Positions 35,972 through 44,730 of a stretch of 64,000 nt of DNA are shown here, one piece after another (position 1 is the stretch's first letter; every line of letters begins with the position of its first letter). The position numbers and the translations under genes are program-made. Origin of the DNA: JABCYV01 sp963696025 (GTDB lineage: Bacteria; Acidobacteriota; Terriglobia; Terriglobales; Acidobacteriaceae); NCBI GenBank assembly GCA_963696025.1, contig CAVOII010000004.1:124001-188000 (forward strand), in the 5' to 3' direction. Under the pieces are notes generated by a model. It ran no database searches, was not told the origin of the DNA, and was given only the letters and a program-made list of their open reading frames with translations.

Positions 35972-36245
35972 CTTTTAATTTTCCTTCGGCTGGGACGTGG
36001 AAATGCCCCGAACACCGCGTCTGAGCGCAGTATAGCATGCCGCCAAGGGCGGAAAAGTGCGTCTTTCTTGCACCCAAAGTAACCAGCTTTGTCCGGACGG
36101 ACCGTTCTCCGCCTCGTCATTCCTAAGATGCGTCGGCTGGCAATCAGGGTGCGGAGAAACCCAGAAACCTTCCACAAATCTCAAATATTGAAGCGTTTTT
36201 TGCCCTCGCGTTGCTGCGAACTTGCCCACGCAGTATCATGAACCC

Positions 36246-36548
36246 ATGAACTTGGGCTTCTCAGAGATGGTATTCATTTTCCTGCTGGCCTTAATCATCT
36301 TCGGGCCCAAGAAGTTGCCGGAAATCGGACGCCAGATCGGCCGAGCTCTCAATGAGTTCAAACGTGCTTCGAACGAATTCAGGACACAGATCGAAGCCGA
36401 GATTTCGCAGCTGGAAGTCGAGAAACCCCGCCAGACTATCCTGCCTCCCGCGACCCCGCCGCCAGGGGCCATCGCGGTCGGAAGCCAGCGATCTGGATCG
36501 GAGAACGGATCCGAGCTGACTGCTGTCCCTAAGGCTCCCGATGCCTGA
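36246..36548 (+). CDS. tatA: Sec-independent translocase TatA/TatB-type protein
   Basis: One N-terminal membrane helix (5-19, FSEMVFIFLLALIIFGP) followed by the hinge FGPKKLPEIGR and an amphipathic helix, then an acidic and Pro-rich tail. Only one TatA/B-type gene precedes tatC, so it may serve both functions. The ATG at 36246 is chosen; the upstream in-frame ATG-less extension is not supported. Its stop overlaps the tatC start. Confidence 0.87.
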   Translation: MNLGFSEMVFIFLLALIIFGPKKLPEIGRQIGRALNEFKRASNEFRTQIEAEISQLEVEKPRQTILPPATPPPGAIAVGSQRSGSENGSELTAVPKAPDA

Positions 36549-37344
36549 AATCGTGGACGAAGCGCCGCCTACCGAACCACCGCAAGAGTCCATGCCTGCC
36601 ATGAGCTTTCTCGACCACCTCGAGGAGCTCCGCAAGCGGCTGATCTATTCCATCATTGCCGTCACGGTTGGATTTTTCGCCTGCTGGAAGTACGCCGACT
36701 TCATTTTTGGCTTCATGCAGCGGCCCATTATGGAGGCGCTTCGCAACAACGGGATGCCGGAGAAGCTGGTCTACCTCAACCCGACCGAACCCTTCAACCT
36801 TTACTTGAAGGTCGCATTTTTGGCTGGCCTGTTCCTGACATCCCCATTTGTGCTTTACCAGGTATGGCTTTTCATCTCGCCTGGCCTTTACCGCCATGAG
36901 AAGCGTTACGTTTTTCCTTTCATGTTTTCAACGGTCTTTCTTTTCCTGGCGGGAGGATTGTTTGGTTACAAGCTGGTTTATCCGGCAGCGCTGAATTTTC
37001 TGATCGAGTACGGCAAGCAGTTCCAGCCAATGATCACTATTGGGGAATATACGGATCTGTTCCTGACCATCATCATCGGGATGGGTGTAATTTTCGAATT
37101 GCCAATTCTGGTTTTCTTTCTGTCGCTGATGGGTATCGTTACCGCCGGCTGGATGTGGCGCAACCTGCGCTACTCAATTCTGGTGATCTTCATCATTGCC
37201 GCGATTATCACTCCGACCACGGACATCTTGAATATGTGCATCTTCGCGGCGCCCATGGTTGCGCTTTATGTCATGAGCATCGGGATCGCCTGGCTGGTCC
37301 ATCCCAAGCAGCGTCGAGCACGGTCGGAGCGAAGGGCGCAGTGA
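36541..37344 (+). CDS. tatC: Sec-independent translocase subunit TatC
   Basis: Six membrane segments; the conserved start MSFLDHLEELRKRL (about 21-34) and FxxTSPFVLYQVWLFISPGLY (second cytoplasmic region) mark TatC. It binds twin-arginine signal peptides and, with TatA, exports folded proteins. It overlaps tatA by 8 bases and its stop overlaps the M28 gene start (GTGA). Confidence 0.93.
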   Translation: MPEIVDEAPPTEPPQESMPAMSFLDHLEELRKRLIYSIIAVTVGFFACWKYADFIFGFMQRPIMEALRNNGMPEKLVYLNPTEPFNLYLKVAFLAGLFLTSPFVLYQVWLFISPGLYRHEKRYVFPFMFSTVFLFLAGGLFGYKLVYPAALNFLIEYGKQFQPMITIGEYTDLFLTIIIGMGVIFELPILVFFLSLMGIVTAGWMWRNLRYSILVIFIIAAIITPTTDILNMCIFAAPMVALYVMSIGIAWLVHPKQRRARSERRAQ

Positions 37345-38339
37345 GCGCGCAAAGCGTTTCGGGACGTGTGGGGACGGGCGCCCCCGCCCATCCGGCCGAG
37401 CATCGCTCGGCAGCGAGTTACGCATTGCTCGCGTGTCTCGTCACAGTTTTGACCCTGGCGGCGTGGGCACAGCAGAGCCCAGCCGAAGTGTCGAAACACG
37501 GGGAATCCGCTCCAACTTCTTCGATCAACTCTGCCCGAGCCATGCAATATACACGGGAAATAGTCGCTCTCGGCCCGCGTCCGATCGGGAGCTCCAATCA
37601 TAAGAAAGTCGAGGATTACATCCTGTCCCGTCTTAAAGGGGACACGATCGAAGAAGACGCCTTTGCGGTGGACACGTCAGAGGGGAAATTTCCTGTGCGC
37701 AACATCATTGCGAAATTTCCTGGGACGCGCGACGGCATCATCGTCATCGCCAGCCACTACGACACCAACTATCCGCTGCGCAACGCAACGTACGTAGGCG
37801 CGAATGATGGAGCCTCCTCCAGTGCGCTGTTGCTGGAAATCGCCAACCAGTTACGCGGCAAGAAGCGCGACGGTTACAGCATCTGGTTGGTCTGGGACGA
37901 TGCCGAAGAATCCATGCGCTTGCCGTGGTTTGATCCCGAGAGCCTTTACGGCGTCCGTCACTTGGCGCAGAAGTGGCAGGCCGATGGGACTATCAAACAG
38001 ATTAAGGCATTCCTGCTCCTCGACATGATTGGCGACGCGGACCTCAACATTGACGAGGAGGCGAACTCGACACCCTGGCTCGAGAGTCTGGTTCACGACG
38101 CAGCAACACGGCTGGGATATCAGTCTCACTTCTTCGCACGCAAGATCCCAATCACCGACGATCACATACCCTTTCTGGAGCGGGGCGTGCCTTCCGCCGA
38201 CCTGATCGATTTTGATTACGGTTATAACAACGTCTTCTGGCATACGCCTCAAGACACGATCGATAAGCTCAGCCCCAAGAGCTTGGAAATCGTAGGCAAC
38301 GTAGTCCTCGAAACCGTCCGGCTGCTGGATCACAAGTGA
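37341..38339 (+). CDS. M28-family peptidase / glutaminyl cyclase-like protein
   Basis: Zinc-dependent M28 fold. Motifs are SHYDTNY (first metal His/Asp), GANDGASSSALLLEIA, WDDAEES with the acidic pair, LDMIGDAD, and FWHTPQDT with the last His. The pattern resembles bacterial glutaminyl-peptide cyclotransferases as well as aminopeptidases. A hydrophobic segment (about 31-50) should direct export. The GTG at 37341 overlaps the tatC stop. Between start and signal segment lies the palindromic repeat (37367-37412), which lengthens the N-terminus; a GTG at 37368 is an alternative start. Confidence 0.82.
   Translation: MSAQSVSGRVGTGAPAHPAEHRSAASYALLACLVTVLTLAAWAQQSPAEVSKHGESAPTSSINSARAMQYTREIVALGPRPIGSSNHKKVEDYILSRLKGDTIEEDAFAVDTSEGKFPVRNIIAKFPGTRDGIIVIASHYDTNYPLRNATYVGANDGASSSALLLEIANQLRGKKRDGYSIWLVWDDAEESMRLPWFDPESLYGVRHLAQKWQADGTIKQIKAFLLLDMIGDADLNIDEEANSTPWLESLVHDAATRLGYQSHFFARKIPITDDHIPFLERGVPSADLIDFDYGYNNVFWHTPQDTIDKLSPKSLEIVGNVVLETVRLLDHK
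37367..37412 (+). repeat. in-frame palindromic double hairpin, copy 2
   Basis: Stem GGACGGGCG/CGCCCATCC (37372-37393, one mismatch) followed by GCCGAGC/GCTCGGC with a 3-base loop (37395-37411). It has the same two-hairpin layout as 2459-2504 and is read in the same frame (VGTGAPAHPAEHRSAA against VGTAALGRPAEQSSAA). It lies just ahead of the signal segment of the M28 protein. Confidence 0.8.
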
Positions 38340-38461
38340 AGGCGGCATCGGACCTCGGCCATCAGACCTCTGGCTGGCGAGGCGCATTCTCCGCAGTCTA
38401 AGGTCCGGCGCCCGACGCCTGCTTTTGCTCTTTTGCTGCGTTTCATTTCTAATTCTGCAGA

Positions 38462-39376
38462 TTGAACCAACTCTTCTTCTGGGTCGTCTTCAACCTCTTC
38501 GTTCTCGCTGTCCTGGCGCTTGACCTGAGGGTTTTGCACCGCCCCAGTTCAACCATGAAGTTTCGTGAAGCCCTAGCCTGGAGTGTGACCTGGATTCTCC
38601 TGGCGGCTGGATTTGCCGTTCTGGTGTACTTCTGGCATGGACGCGTTGCCAGCCTTGAGTTTGTCACCAGCTATGTGATTGAACTTTCCTTGAGCGTGGA
38701 CAATCTGTTCGTATTTCTGCTGATCTTCCGCTACTTCCGCGTACCTGCTGGTTACCAGCACGAAGTCTTGTTCTGGGGCATCCTGGGCGCCTTGGTCATG
38801 CGTGGCCTTTTCATTTTGGCTGGTATCGGTCTCATCCGGCAGTTTCACTGGATTAGCTATATTTTTGGCGCCTTCCTGGTCTATGGCGGAGTCAGACTTC
38901 TGCGCCAGGAAAGCTTGGAGGTTCGGCCGGAGAAAAATCCCGTCTTGCGCGTCTTCCGTCGCTGGATGCCGGTCACGGAAGATTACGAAGGAAGCCGTTT
39001 TTTCGTGCGACGCGAAGTCCTTCGCGCGACTCCGCTCTTTATTGTTCTATTGGTAGTCGAGACTACCGACGTTCTTTTTGCCGTTGATTCCATTCCAGCC
39101 GTCCTGGCGATTACACTCAACGCTTTCATCGTTTACACATCGAATGTCTTCGCTATTCTAGGCCTGCGGTCAATGTACTTCGTCCTTGCTGGCATTATGG
39201 AAATGTTCGAGTACCTGCACTACGGACTCTCGCTGATCTTGATCTTCGTTGGGATCAAGATGCTGGTGTCGCACTACTATCAGGTTCCAACCGGTATCAC
39301 ATTGGGGGTTGTCGCGGGCATCTTGCTTGTCTCGGGGCTGGCGTCAGTGGTGTATCCAAAGAAAAGAGAACCATAA
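38462..39376 (+). CDS. TerC/Alx-family membrane protein
   Basis: About nine membrane segments. TerC motifs: ELSLSVDNLFVFLLIFRYF (about 75-93) and ETTDVLFAVDSIPAVLAI (about 199-216), each with conserved acidic residues in a membrane helix, plus NVFAILGLRSMYF. Family members are linked to tellurite resistance and to manganese export or metalation of secreted proteins. TTG start; the ribosome binding site is weak. Confidence 0.88.
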   Translation: MNQLFFWVVFNLFVLAVLALDLRVLHRPSSTMKFREALAWSVTWILLAAGFAVLVYFWHGRVASLEFVTSYVIELSLSVDNLFVFLLIFRYFRVPAGYQHEVLFWGILGALVMRGLFILAGIGLIRQFHWISYIFGAFLVYGGVRLLRQESLEVRPEKNPVLRVFRRWMPVTEDYEGSRFFVRREVLRATPLFIVLLVVETTDVLFAVDSIPAVLAITLNAFIVYTSNVFAILGLRSMYFVLAGIMEMFEYLHYGLSLILIFVGIKMLVSHYYQVPTGITLGVVAGILLVSGLASVVYPKKREP

Positions 39377-39488
39377 CCACGGAGGCACGGAACGGAATTT
39401 CAGCGACGATATCTCTTCCTATGCATTGTTGCGCTGGCGTCAGGAGATGCTGTAACCAACTAAGTTATGATGAGAACTCGAAACTGTA

Positions 39489-40586
39489 ATGATTCGAGTG
39501 AATGTTGACATCCCGATGTGTCCGTACGAAGCCGCGATCGAAAGCGGCCTCTTAACACAGGCAGGCGTGCGCCTGCGAACTCTTTTTGGAAGTCCCAGGC
39601 AAATTTTTGTCGTTACAGTGCCTCCGGTGCGGCGCAGGTGGAGCAAGAAGGTAATGGCTTCACTTTCGGCTGCTGGATTCGCCGTCAAGATGGTCGAGAT
39701 GCCCGACGGTGAGCGCAACAAGAAACTTGCAACCATCGAAGCATTATCGGAGAAGCTCTCGCGCCTGGGCGCGGACCGCAACGCTGTGATCGTGGCTTTC
39801 GGAGGAGGCGTAGTAGGCGATGTCGCGGGGATGCTGGCGTCGGTCTATATGCGGGGTGTGGATTTCGTTCAGATACCGACCACCGTGCAAGCCCAGGTGG
39901 ATGCGGCCATCGGCGGCAAGACGGGAGTCAACCTGCGTGCAGGCAAAAATTTGCTGGGCACATTTCATCAGCCGCGGGCAGTGTTGATCGACCCTGCAGT
40001 CCTCTCCACATTGCCAGATCGCGAATTCCGCGCCGGCATCTATGAGTCGCTCAAGTGCGGAGTGATTGGCCTTCCCGACTTGTTTTACGCCCTGGAAAAG
40101 GTTCAAGTCAGAGACTTGCGTCGGGATCCGGCAAGACTGGAGTGGGTGATCGCGGAATCGGTCAAGCTCAAGGCGAAGGTGGTTGCCGCCGACGAACGAG
40201 AGGGCGGTTTGCGCCGTGTCCTTAACTTCGGCCATACCATCGGCCATGCCCTCGAAGCTGTGACTGGATATCGTCGCTTTCTTCACGGCGAGGCTGTCGC
40301 ATGGGGGATGATTGCTGCTACCAAGATTTCGGCCTCAATAGACAAAATCGACTCCGACTCTGCGCAACGCATCACCGAAGCGGTGCTGGGGCTGGGGCCG
40401 CTGCCGAAGGTCGAAGCTCGTGGTCGAGAAGTTCTGCGGCTGCTGCTGCAGTCCGACAAAAAGACACGTAATGGAGTTGTGCACTTTGTGTTGCCGCGCG
40501 CCATCGGTAAAGTCGAAGTTGTAAGCGGAGTACCCGACCGGGTCGTGATCGAAGCTGTCGATGAGTTGCGGCGACTGTCCAAGTGA
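39489..40586 (+). CDS. aroB: 3-dehydroquinate synthase
   Basis: Second step of the shikimate pathway; uses NAD and a divalent metal. GGGVVGDVAGMLAS (about 104-117), PTTVQAQVDAAIGGKTGVN (about 136-154) and NFGHTIGHALEAV (about 247-259, metal His) are diagnostic. Full length, 365 residues. Its TGA overlaps the GTG of the ubiE-like gene, so the two are translationally coupled. Confidence 0.95.
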   Translation: MIRVNVDIPMCPYEAAIESGLLTQAGVRLRTLFGSPRQIFVVTVPPVRRRWSKKVMASLSAAGFAVKMVEMPDGERNKKLATIEALSEKLSRLGADRNAVIVAFGGGVVGDVAGMLASVYMRGVDFVQIPTTVQAQVDAAIGGKTGVNLRAGKNLLGTFHQPRAVLIDPAVLSTLPDREFRAGIYESLKCGVIGLPDLFYALEKVQVRDLRRDPARLEWVIAESVKLKAKVVAADEREGGLRRVLNFGHTIGHALEAVTGYRRFLHGEAVAWGMIAATKISASIDKIDSDSAQRITEAVLGLGPLPKVEARGREVLRLLLQSDKKTRNGVVHFVLPRAIGKVEVVSGVPDRVVIEAVDELRRLSK

Positions 40587-41329
40587 AGACCAACCACGAA
40601 GTAATCGGCGCGGCGCCCCAAGGGGCCCGTGACGCAGAGTCGGCGGCGCGGGCTGTCCGCGACATGTTCACAGCGATCGCCCCCCGTTACGATCTGCTCA
40701 ATCACCTGCTTTCCTTCAATGTGGACCGATTATGGTGGCGAAAGACCGCGCGAAGTTTCTCCGGCATTTTGGCCCGGCCTGACGTGCAAGTCCTCGATCT
40801 GTGCTGTGGCACCGGTGATATGACATTCGCTTTGCGGCGTGAAGCGGGGAAGACAGCGAGAATTCTGGGGGCGGATTTTTCTCACGCCATGCTGCAGCGC
40901 GCGCGAGAGAAATCTGCCGGAACTTCACTGCGTTGGGTGGAAGCCGATGCGTTGCGCCTTCCATTTCCGGATGCGCATTTCGATCTGGTCACGTCGGCGT
41001 TCGGCTTCCGCAACCTGGCCGACTATGACGCCGGATTGCTTGAGATCGTCCGCGTACTAAGCGATGGAGGAGAGTGCGGAATTCTGGATTTCGGCGAACC
41101 CGGCGGTCTTACCGGGAAACTCTACCGAATCTACTTCAAATATGTGCTGCCAAAAGTAGGCACGCTAATTTCGGGCGTGAGAGGGCCATACGCTTATTTG
41201 CCCGCATCCGTTGAGCGCTTTCCGGAGCCTGCGGAGATGCTCGAACGTATGCAGCGGGCTGGTTTTCGAGAAGTATCGTGGAAGCCTTACACCTTTGGGA
41301 TCGCCGGACTGTATCGAGGAAGGAAGTAG
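40583..41329 (+). CDS. ubiE: demethylmenaquinone methyltransferase
   Basis: UbiE/MenG family. The start region APRYDLLNHLLSFNVDRLWW is the family hallmark. SAM motif I is VLDLCCGTGDMTFAL (about 72-86), with FGFRNLADY and GLYRGRK at the end. It methylates demethylmenaquinone (menaquinone is the expected quinone in Acidobacteria). GTG start coupled to aroB. aroB supplies chorismate for menaquinone, which makes the pairing sensible. Confidence 0.93.
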   Translation: MKTNHEVIGAAPQGARDAESAARAVRDMFTAIAPRYDLLNHLLSFNVDRLWWRKTARSFSGILARPDVQVLDLCCGTGDMTFALRREAGKTARILGADFSHAMLQRAREKSAGTSLRWVEADALRLPFPDAHFDLVTSAFGFRNLADYDAGLLEIVRVLSDGGECGILDFGEPGGLTGKLYRIYFKYVLPKVGTLISGVRGPYAYLPASVERFPEPAEMLERMQRAGFREVSWKPYTFGIAGLYRGRK

Positions 41330-41367
41330 CGCGATGCAGCCGGCGGGACCCTGGCGCTACCGGAATG

Positions 41368-42123
41368 TCACGTTTTCGCTGCGCTCTTCAGCAGATCCGC
41401 CAGCTTTCGAATGTCGTCAGCGCTGGCGTCGCCGATTACGAAATAGCGCAAGCCATTGTCACTCCATGATTGAAGATTGAACGATACGTGTCTGTGCGGT
41501 CCCGAATCCGCTCGCAACGCAGGGCTGACTGCTCCGTCCTGGAAAATAAAAACTGAAATCTCGTGCTTGCGTACCTGGTAGATCAGTTGTGCTCCGGGGG
41601 CCTGTTCCAGATAGACCACGCGCCCGCCCAACAATGTGAATTCTGAGTTCGACAATTCGGGCAAATTGAACGTAAACGGAATCTTGCCTTGGAACCAGGG
41701 CTTCACGGTATGGCGGTCGGTGGAAACCACGTCTACTGGATTCGTGCTAGCGAGCGTGGCTACGTGGAGGTCGGCTATCTCGCTGAAAGCATGCTGCCGC
41801 TCCAGTCGCTGGTGACCAACGAAGTTTGCCAGCACCCCAGCCACAAGCAACACGGCGATCACCGACGCCGCGGTCAACCAGACTCGAGTCAAGGAGAGCC
41901 GCGGGCGCGTCGCGATTTGACTTTGCACACGGGCACGGAACTCGGGACTCGGACTATAGCGTTTGCCGGCGATTTGGATCGCTCGCTTGAGTTGCACCCG
42001 GTTGAGGACATCCGCGGCGCAGGCAGGACAGCTTCGCACATGAAGATCCACGGCCTTCGTCTCATCAGCGCGCAGTTCGCCGTCGAGATAACGGTCAAGT
42101 TTCGCGGTGAAATCGTCCGCCAT
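41368..42123 (-). CDS. anti-sigma factor with zinc-finger domain
   Basis: The zf-HC2 domain (about 1-40) has H-x3-C-x2-C (HVRSCPAC). One membrane segment (about 81-101, AASVIAVLLVAGVLANF) leads to a periplasmic domain. The ATG follows directly on the sigma factor stop (TAGATG), so both are made together. It should sequester the ECF sigma factor until an envelope signal is received. Confidence 0.88.
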   Translation of the reverse strand: MADDFTAKLDRYLDGELRADETKAVDLHVRSCPACAADVLNRVQLKRAIQIAGKRYSPSPEFRARVQSQIATRPRLSLTRVWLTAASVIAVLLVAGVLANFVGHQRLERQHAFSEIADLHVATLASTNPVDVVSTDRHTVKPWFQGKIPFTFNLPELSNSEFTLLGGRVVYLEQAPGAQLIYQVRKHEISVFIFQDGAVSPALRADSGPHRHVSFNLQSWSDNGLRYFVIGDASADDIRKLADLLKSAAKT

Positions 42124-42660
42124 CTATCCTCCCTGCAGTTTCTGGCGCAGATTCCCGCGCAGCGCCTTCCGGGCGCGGGACAGACGAGACATCACCGTGC
42201 CAATCGGAATGGTGAGGGCCTCGCCGATTTCCTGATAGGACATCTCTTCCACCTCGCAGAGCAGCAATACCTCGCGAAAGTGAAGCGGCAGATCTTCAAT
42301 TGCGCCCTGCAGTAACTGCTGCTGTGAACGTTCGATGAAGATGGTTTCCGGAGTATCCGGGCCAGCCGGCACCTCGGGTGCGTCGTCAGCATCGAGAGGC
42401 ACGATTGCCGTGGCTTTCAATCCAGTGCGTGAAGTGAGAAATGTATTTCGCAAGATGCGATAGATCCACGCCCGAAAATTCGTGCCGGGCTGGAATGAGG
42501 AGAATCCCTTCAACGCCTTAACGTAAGTTTCCTGCACCAGATCTTCGGCTTCGTTCCGGTTCTGGGTGAGCCAGTGGGCGAAGTTGTAGAGCTGATCAAA
42601 TAGCGGCATAGCCAGCTCTTCAAACGTCGCCGCGGTCAAGCGCTCTTCCGGCACCTTCAT
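42124..42660 (-). CDS. RpoE-like ECF sigma factor
   Basis: Two-domain ECF sigma factor. Region 2 at about 15-85 (QLYNFAHWLTQNRNEAEDLVQETYVKAL) and region 4 at about 118-170 (LPLHFREVLLLCEVEEMSYQEIGEAL), ending GTVMSRLSRARKAL. ATG start. Paired with the downstream anti-sigma gene. No matching promoter motif could be assigned. Confidence 0.92.
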   Translation of the reverse strand: MKVPEERLTAATFEELAMPLFDQLYNFAHWLTQNRNEAEDLVQETYVKALKGFSSFQPGTNFRAWIYRILRNTFLTSRTGLKATAIVPLDADDAPEVPAGPDTPETIFIERSQQQLLQGAIEDLPLHFREVLLLCEVEEMSYQEIGEALTIPIGTVMSRLSRARKALRGNLRQKLQGG

Positions 42661-42759
42661 AGAGTAAACTAACGGGGCGCGAATTTATTCCCTCGGGTCC
42701 GCTGCAAATATTTCCAAGGAATCAGTTCAGAATTGGCCGCCCCTAGGCGGATTGGGGCT

Positions 42760-43605
42760 TTACGGCTGTTTTATCTTATCTGTCTCGTCCTTCGAATCGC
42801 CGACGGCATCTCGGGTCCAGACCGGACTCGTCAGCTCTATCCGCCAAATCGGACCGCCCAGATAGAGCGGACCCTCCGATCTGACGAAGGCCGGAGCCTC
42901 TCCCCCGAGAATCCAGATGTGGGTGTCCGGCGGCTTCTTGCCCAGCAGCTCTGCCAAGATTCCGGTGATTCCTCCAATCTCTACTTTGACCACATAATGC
43001 GTAGCCTTACGACCGGAGCCTGCGATCGAGAACGGCTCCTCGCCCTGGGAAGAGATAGCGAGCTCCACCAGCTCTGGCTTGGGCGTGGCCGCAACCATGG
43101 AAACTTTCATCTCGGGCGCATCGGGCTGGATGTTCTTTAACAGCGTGATCACCAGTCCGTTGGCTAGATCCGGTGGCAGCTTGAGGTGGTCGGTTGTGAT
43201 TTTCTCATTGCCCTTGTCCGTATAGCGGACTGTGACCTGTCCGGCCGAGGCGTCGGTCGAGACGTCCATCGGATGCGGGAATGTGGGACCCTTCTGTATC
43301 AGGTGGTCGCTAATGAGTCGGAAGCTACCATGTTGAGAAAAGACTGCAGTCTCATCGTTTACCGAACCATCCTTGAAGCGAAAGATTAAGTGATTGGTGA
43401 CCGTATCGCCGTGGACGACCTGAATCATGTCCCCGGCAGCGAGCGTCTCACCCTCCAGGCTACGCAGCGTCAGGAAGCCGTGAACCAGCCCTTCAACGTG
43501 TCGCACCGGTACTCTTTCTGCGGACACAGCACCCGACTGGAAGAGAGCGGCGGAAATCAGCAGGACGACAAGCGACTTCAAGCGAAAACTGAAACTAGCC
43601 TTCAA
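42760..43605 (-). CDS. secreted protein of unknown function
   Basis: Signal peptide (about 5-30, LKSLVVLLISAALFQSGAVSA) then a beta-rich body with no domain I recognise. DUF3108-like lipid- or polysaccharide-binding folds have a similar look. TTG at 43605 is chosen because GGAGG lies eight bases ahead; an upstream in-frame GTG (43635) has no such site. Third gene of the operon after the foldase and epimerase. Confidence 0.65.
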   Translation of the reverse strand: MKASFSFRLKSLVVLLISAALFQSGAVSAERVPVRHVEGLVHGFLTLRSLEGETLAAGDMIQVVHGDTVTNHLIFRFKDGSVNDETAVFSQHGSFRLISDHLIQKGPTFPHPMDVSTDASAGQVTVRYTDKGNEKITTDHLKLPPDLANGLVITLLKNIQPDAPEMKVSMVAATPKPELVELAISSQGEEPFSIAGSGRKATHYVVKVEIGGITGILAELLGKKPPDTHIWILGGEAPAFVRSEGPLYLGGPIWRIELTSPVWTRDAVGDSKDETDKIKQP

Positions 43606-43641
43606 TTTCGCTTCCTCCGATCTCGCGCCAGGCACCAGCCG

Positions 43642-44730
43642 CTAGCTTCCGGCCGATTGTTGCGCGGCTGCGAGCGCGTCGGACGCAAAACAGTCGGCAA
43701 ATGCGTCCGCGATGGTGTAGCGGATTACATCTTCATAGTTCTGACCCAGGAATTTTTTCAAACGGTCGCTGTTCATGATGTATTCCCCGGTCATGTAGGG
43801 CATCGCCTCAGGCGGAATAGCCGAAATACCCGACTTCCACAGAAATCGCAACACAAGATGAAAGGCAACCTTGCCCGGAACACGTACGAGTTTGGCGTGG
43901 GCCATCTCGATACATCGCGCGAAGGTTAGAGGTTCGCCGCGTCCGGTGACATTTAGCACGGTCAGCCGCTGCGATTCCGGCTCGGTCTTGCGCAGGATGT
44001 GTGCGATCAAGCGGGCAACATCATCGACGTGAACAAATTGGATGCGGTTTTCCAAATATTGTTCCCCGTAGGGCAACATGCCGGGAAGACGTTTGCCCTG
44101 GCTGCGCATTTTGGCCGCCCGCTGGCTGGGCCCATTAGGAGTGCCGCGGAAAGCTCCCACCATGTAATTCTCAACGCTGGCTCCGGCGAAAATGTGCGGG
44201 CGCAGCATATACGCGCTGCAACCACGCAACGCCGGCGCTCTCTGCTGCACTACCTTGTCGCATTCCATTTTGTGAATCGCGTATGGCAAGGTGTGGGCGG
44301 CCAGTGCGAAGTCTTCCGTAACCGGTCCGGGAAGCTGGGGACCGTAAGCGGCGACGCTGCTGGGAAAAATAAACTTCTGCACCACGCTCTCATCGCGGTT
44401 GGCTTCGGTCACTGATTCCATTACGCGCGCGGTTCCGGCTACATTAATTTGCCACATCCGGTCCAGATCAAGCACGCCGGTTCGCACCGGATCCAACACA
44501 AACGCGAGATGAACCACGGCCACGGCGCGTGTCTCTCGCAGCAGAAGATATAACGAGCGACAGGACTCCTCTTGACCAAGATCGAGCCGTTCGAAGCGCA
44601 GGGGGGAGTCGGTTTTCGGCGGATTGAGATCCACTCCAATCACACTAAAATCCGCCAGACACGGCAACAGACGGAGCCCGAGATTGCCGGAAACCCCGGT
44701 GACTACCACGGTTGGTTTGGTATCAACCAT
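43642..44730 (-). CDS. NAD-dependent epimerase/dehydratase (extended SDR)
   Basis: The nucleotide site VVTGVSGNLGLRL (about 9-21) is a slightly altered GxxGxxG. SSVAAYG and the downstream YAIHKMECD give the catalytic Ser, Tyr and Lys (YxxxK). C-terminal substrate domain of about 130 residues. The substrate is probably a nucleotide sugar or similar but is unknown. Its ATG overlaps the foldase stop (TAATG). Confidence 0.85.
   Translation of the reverse strand: MVDTKPTVVVTGVSGNLGLRLLPCLADFSVIGVDLNPPKTDSPLRFERLDLGQEESCRSLYLLLRETRAVAVVHLAFVLDPVRTGVLDLDRMWQINVAGTARVMESVTEANRDESVVQKFIFPSSVAAYGPQLPGPVTEDFALAAHTLPYAIHKMECDKVVQQRAPALRGCSAYMLRPHIFAGASVENYMVGAFRGTPNGPSQRAAKMRSQGKRLPGMLPYGEQYLENRIQFVHVDDVARLIAHILRKTEPESQRLTVLNVTGRGEPLTFARCIEMAHAKLVRVPGKVAFHLVLRFLWKSGISAIPPEAMPYMTGEYIMNSDRLKKFLGQNYEDVIRYTIADAFADCFASDALAAAQQSAGS

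Noticed and set aside
37155..37340. Upstream extension of the M28 frame
   Set aside because: It lies within tatC in another frame; the GTG overlapping the tatC stop is the better start.
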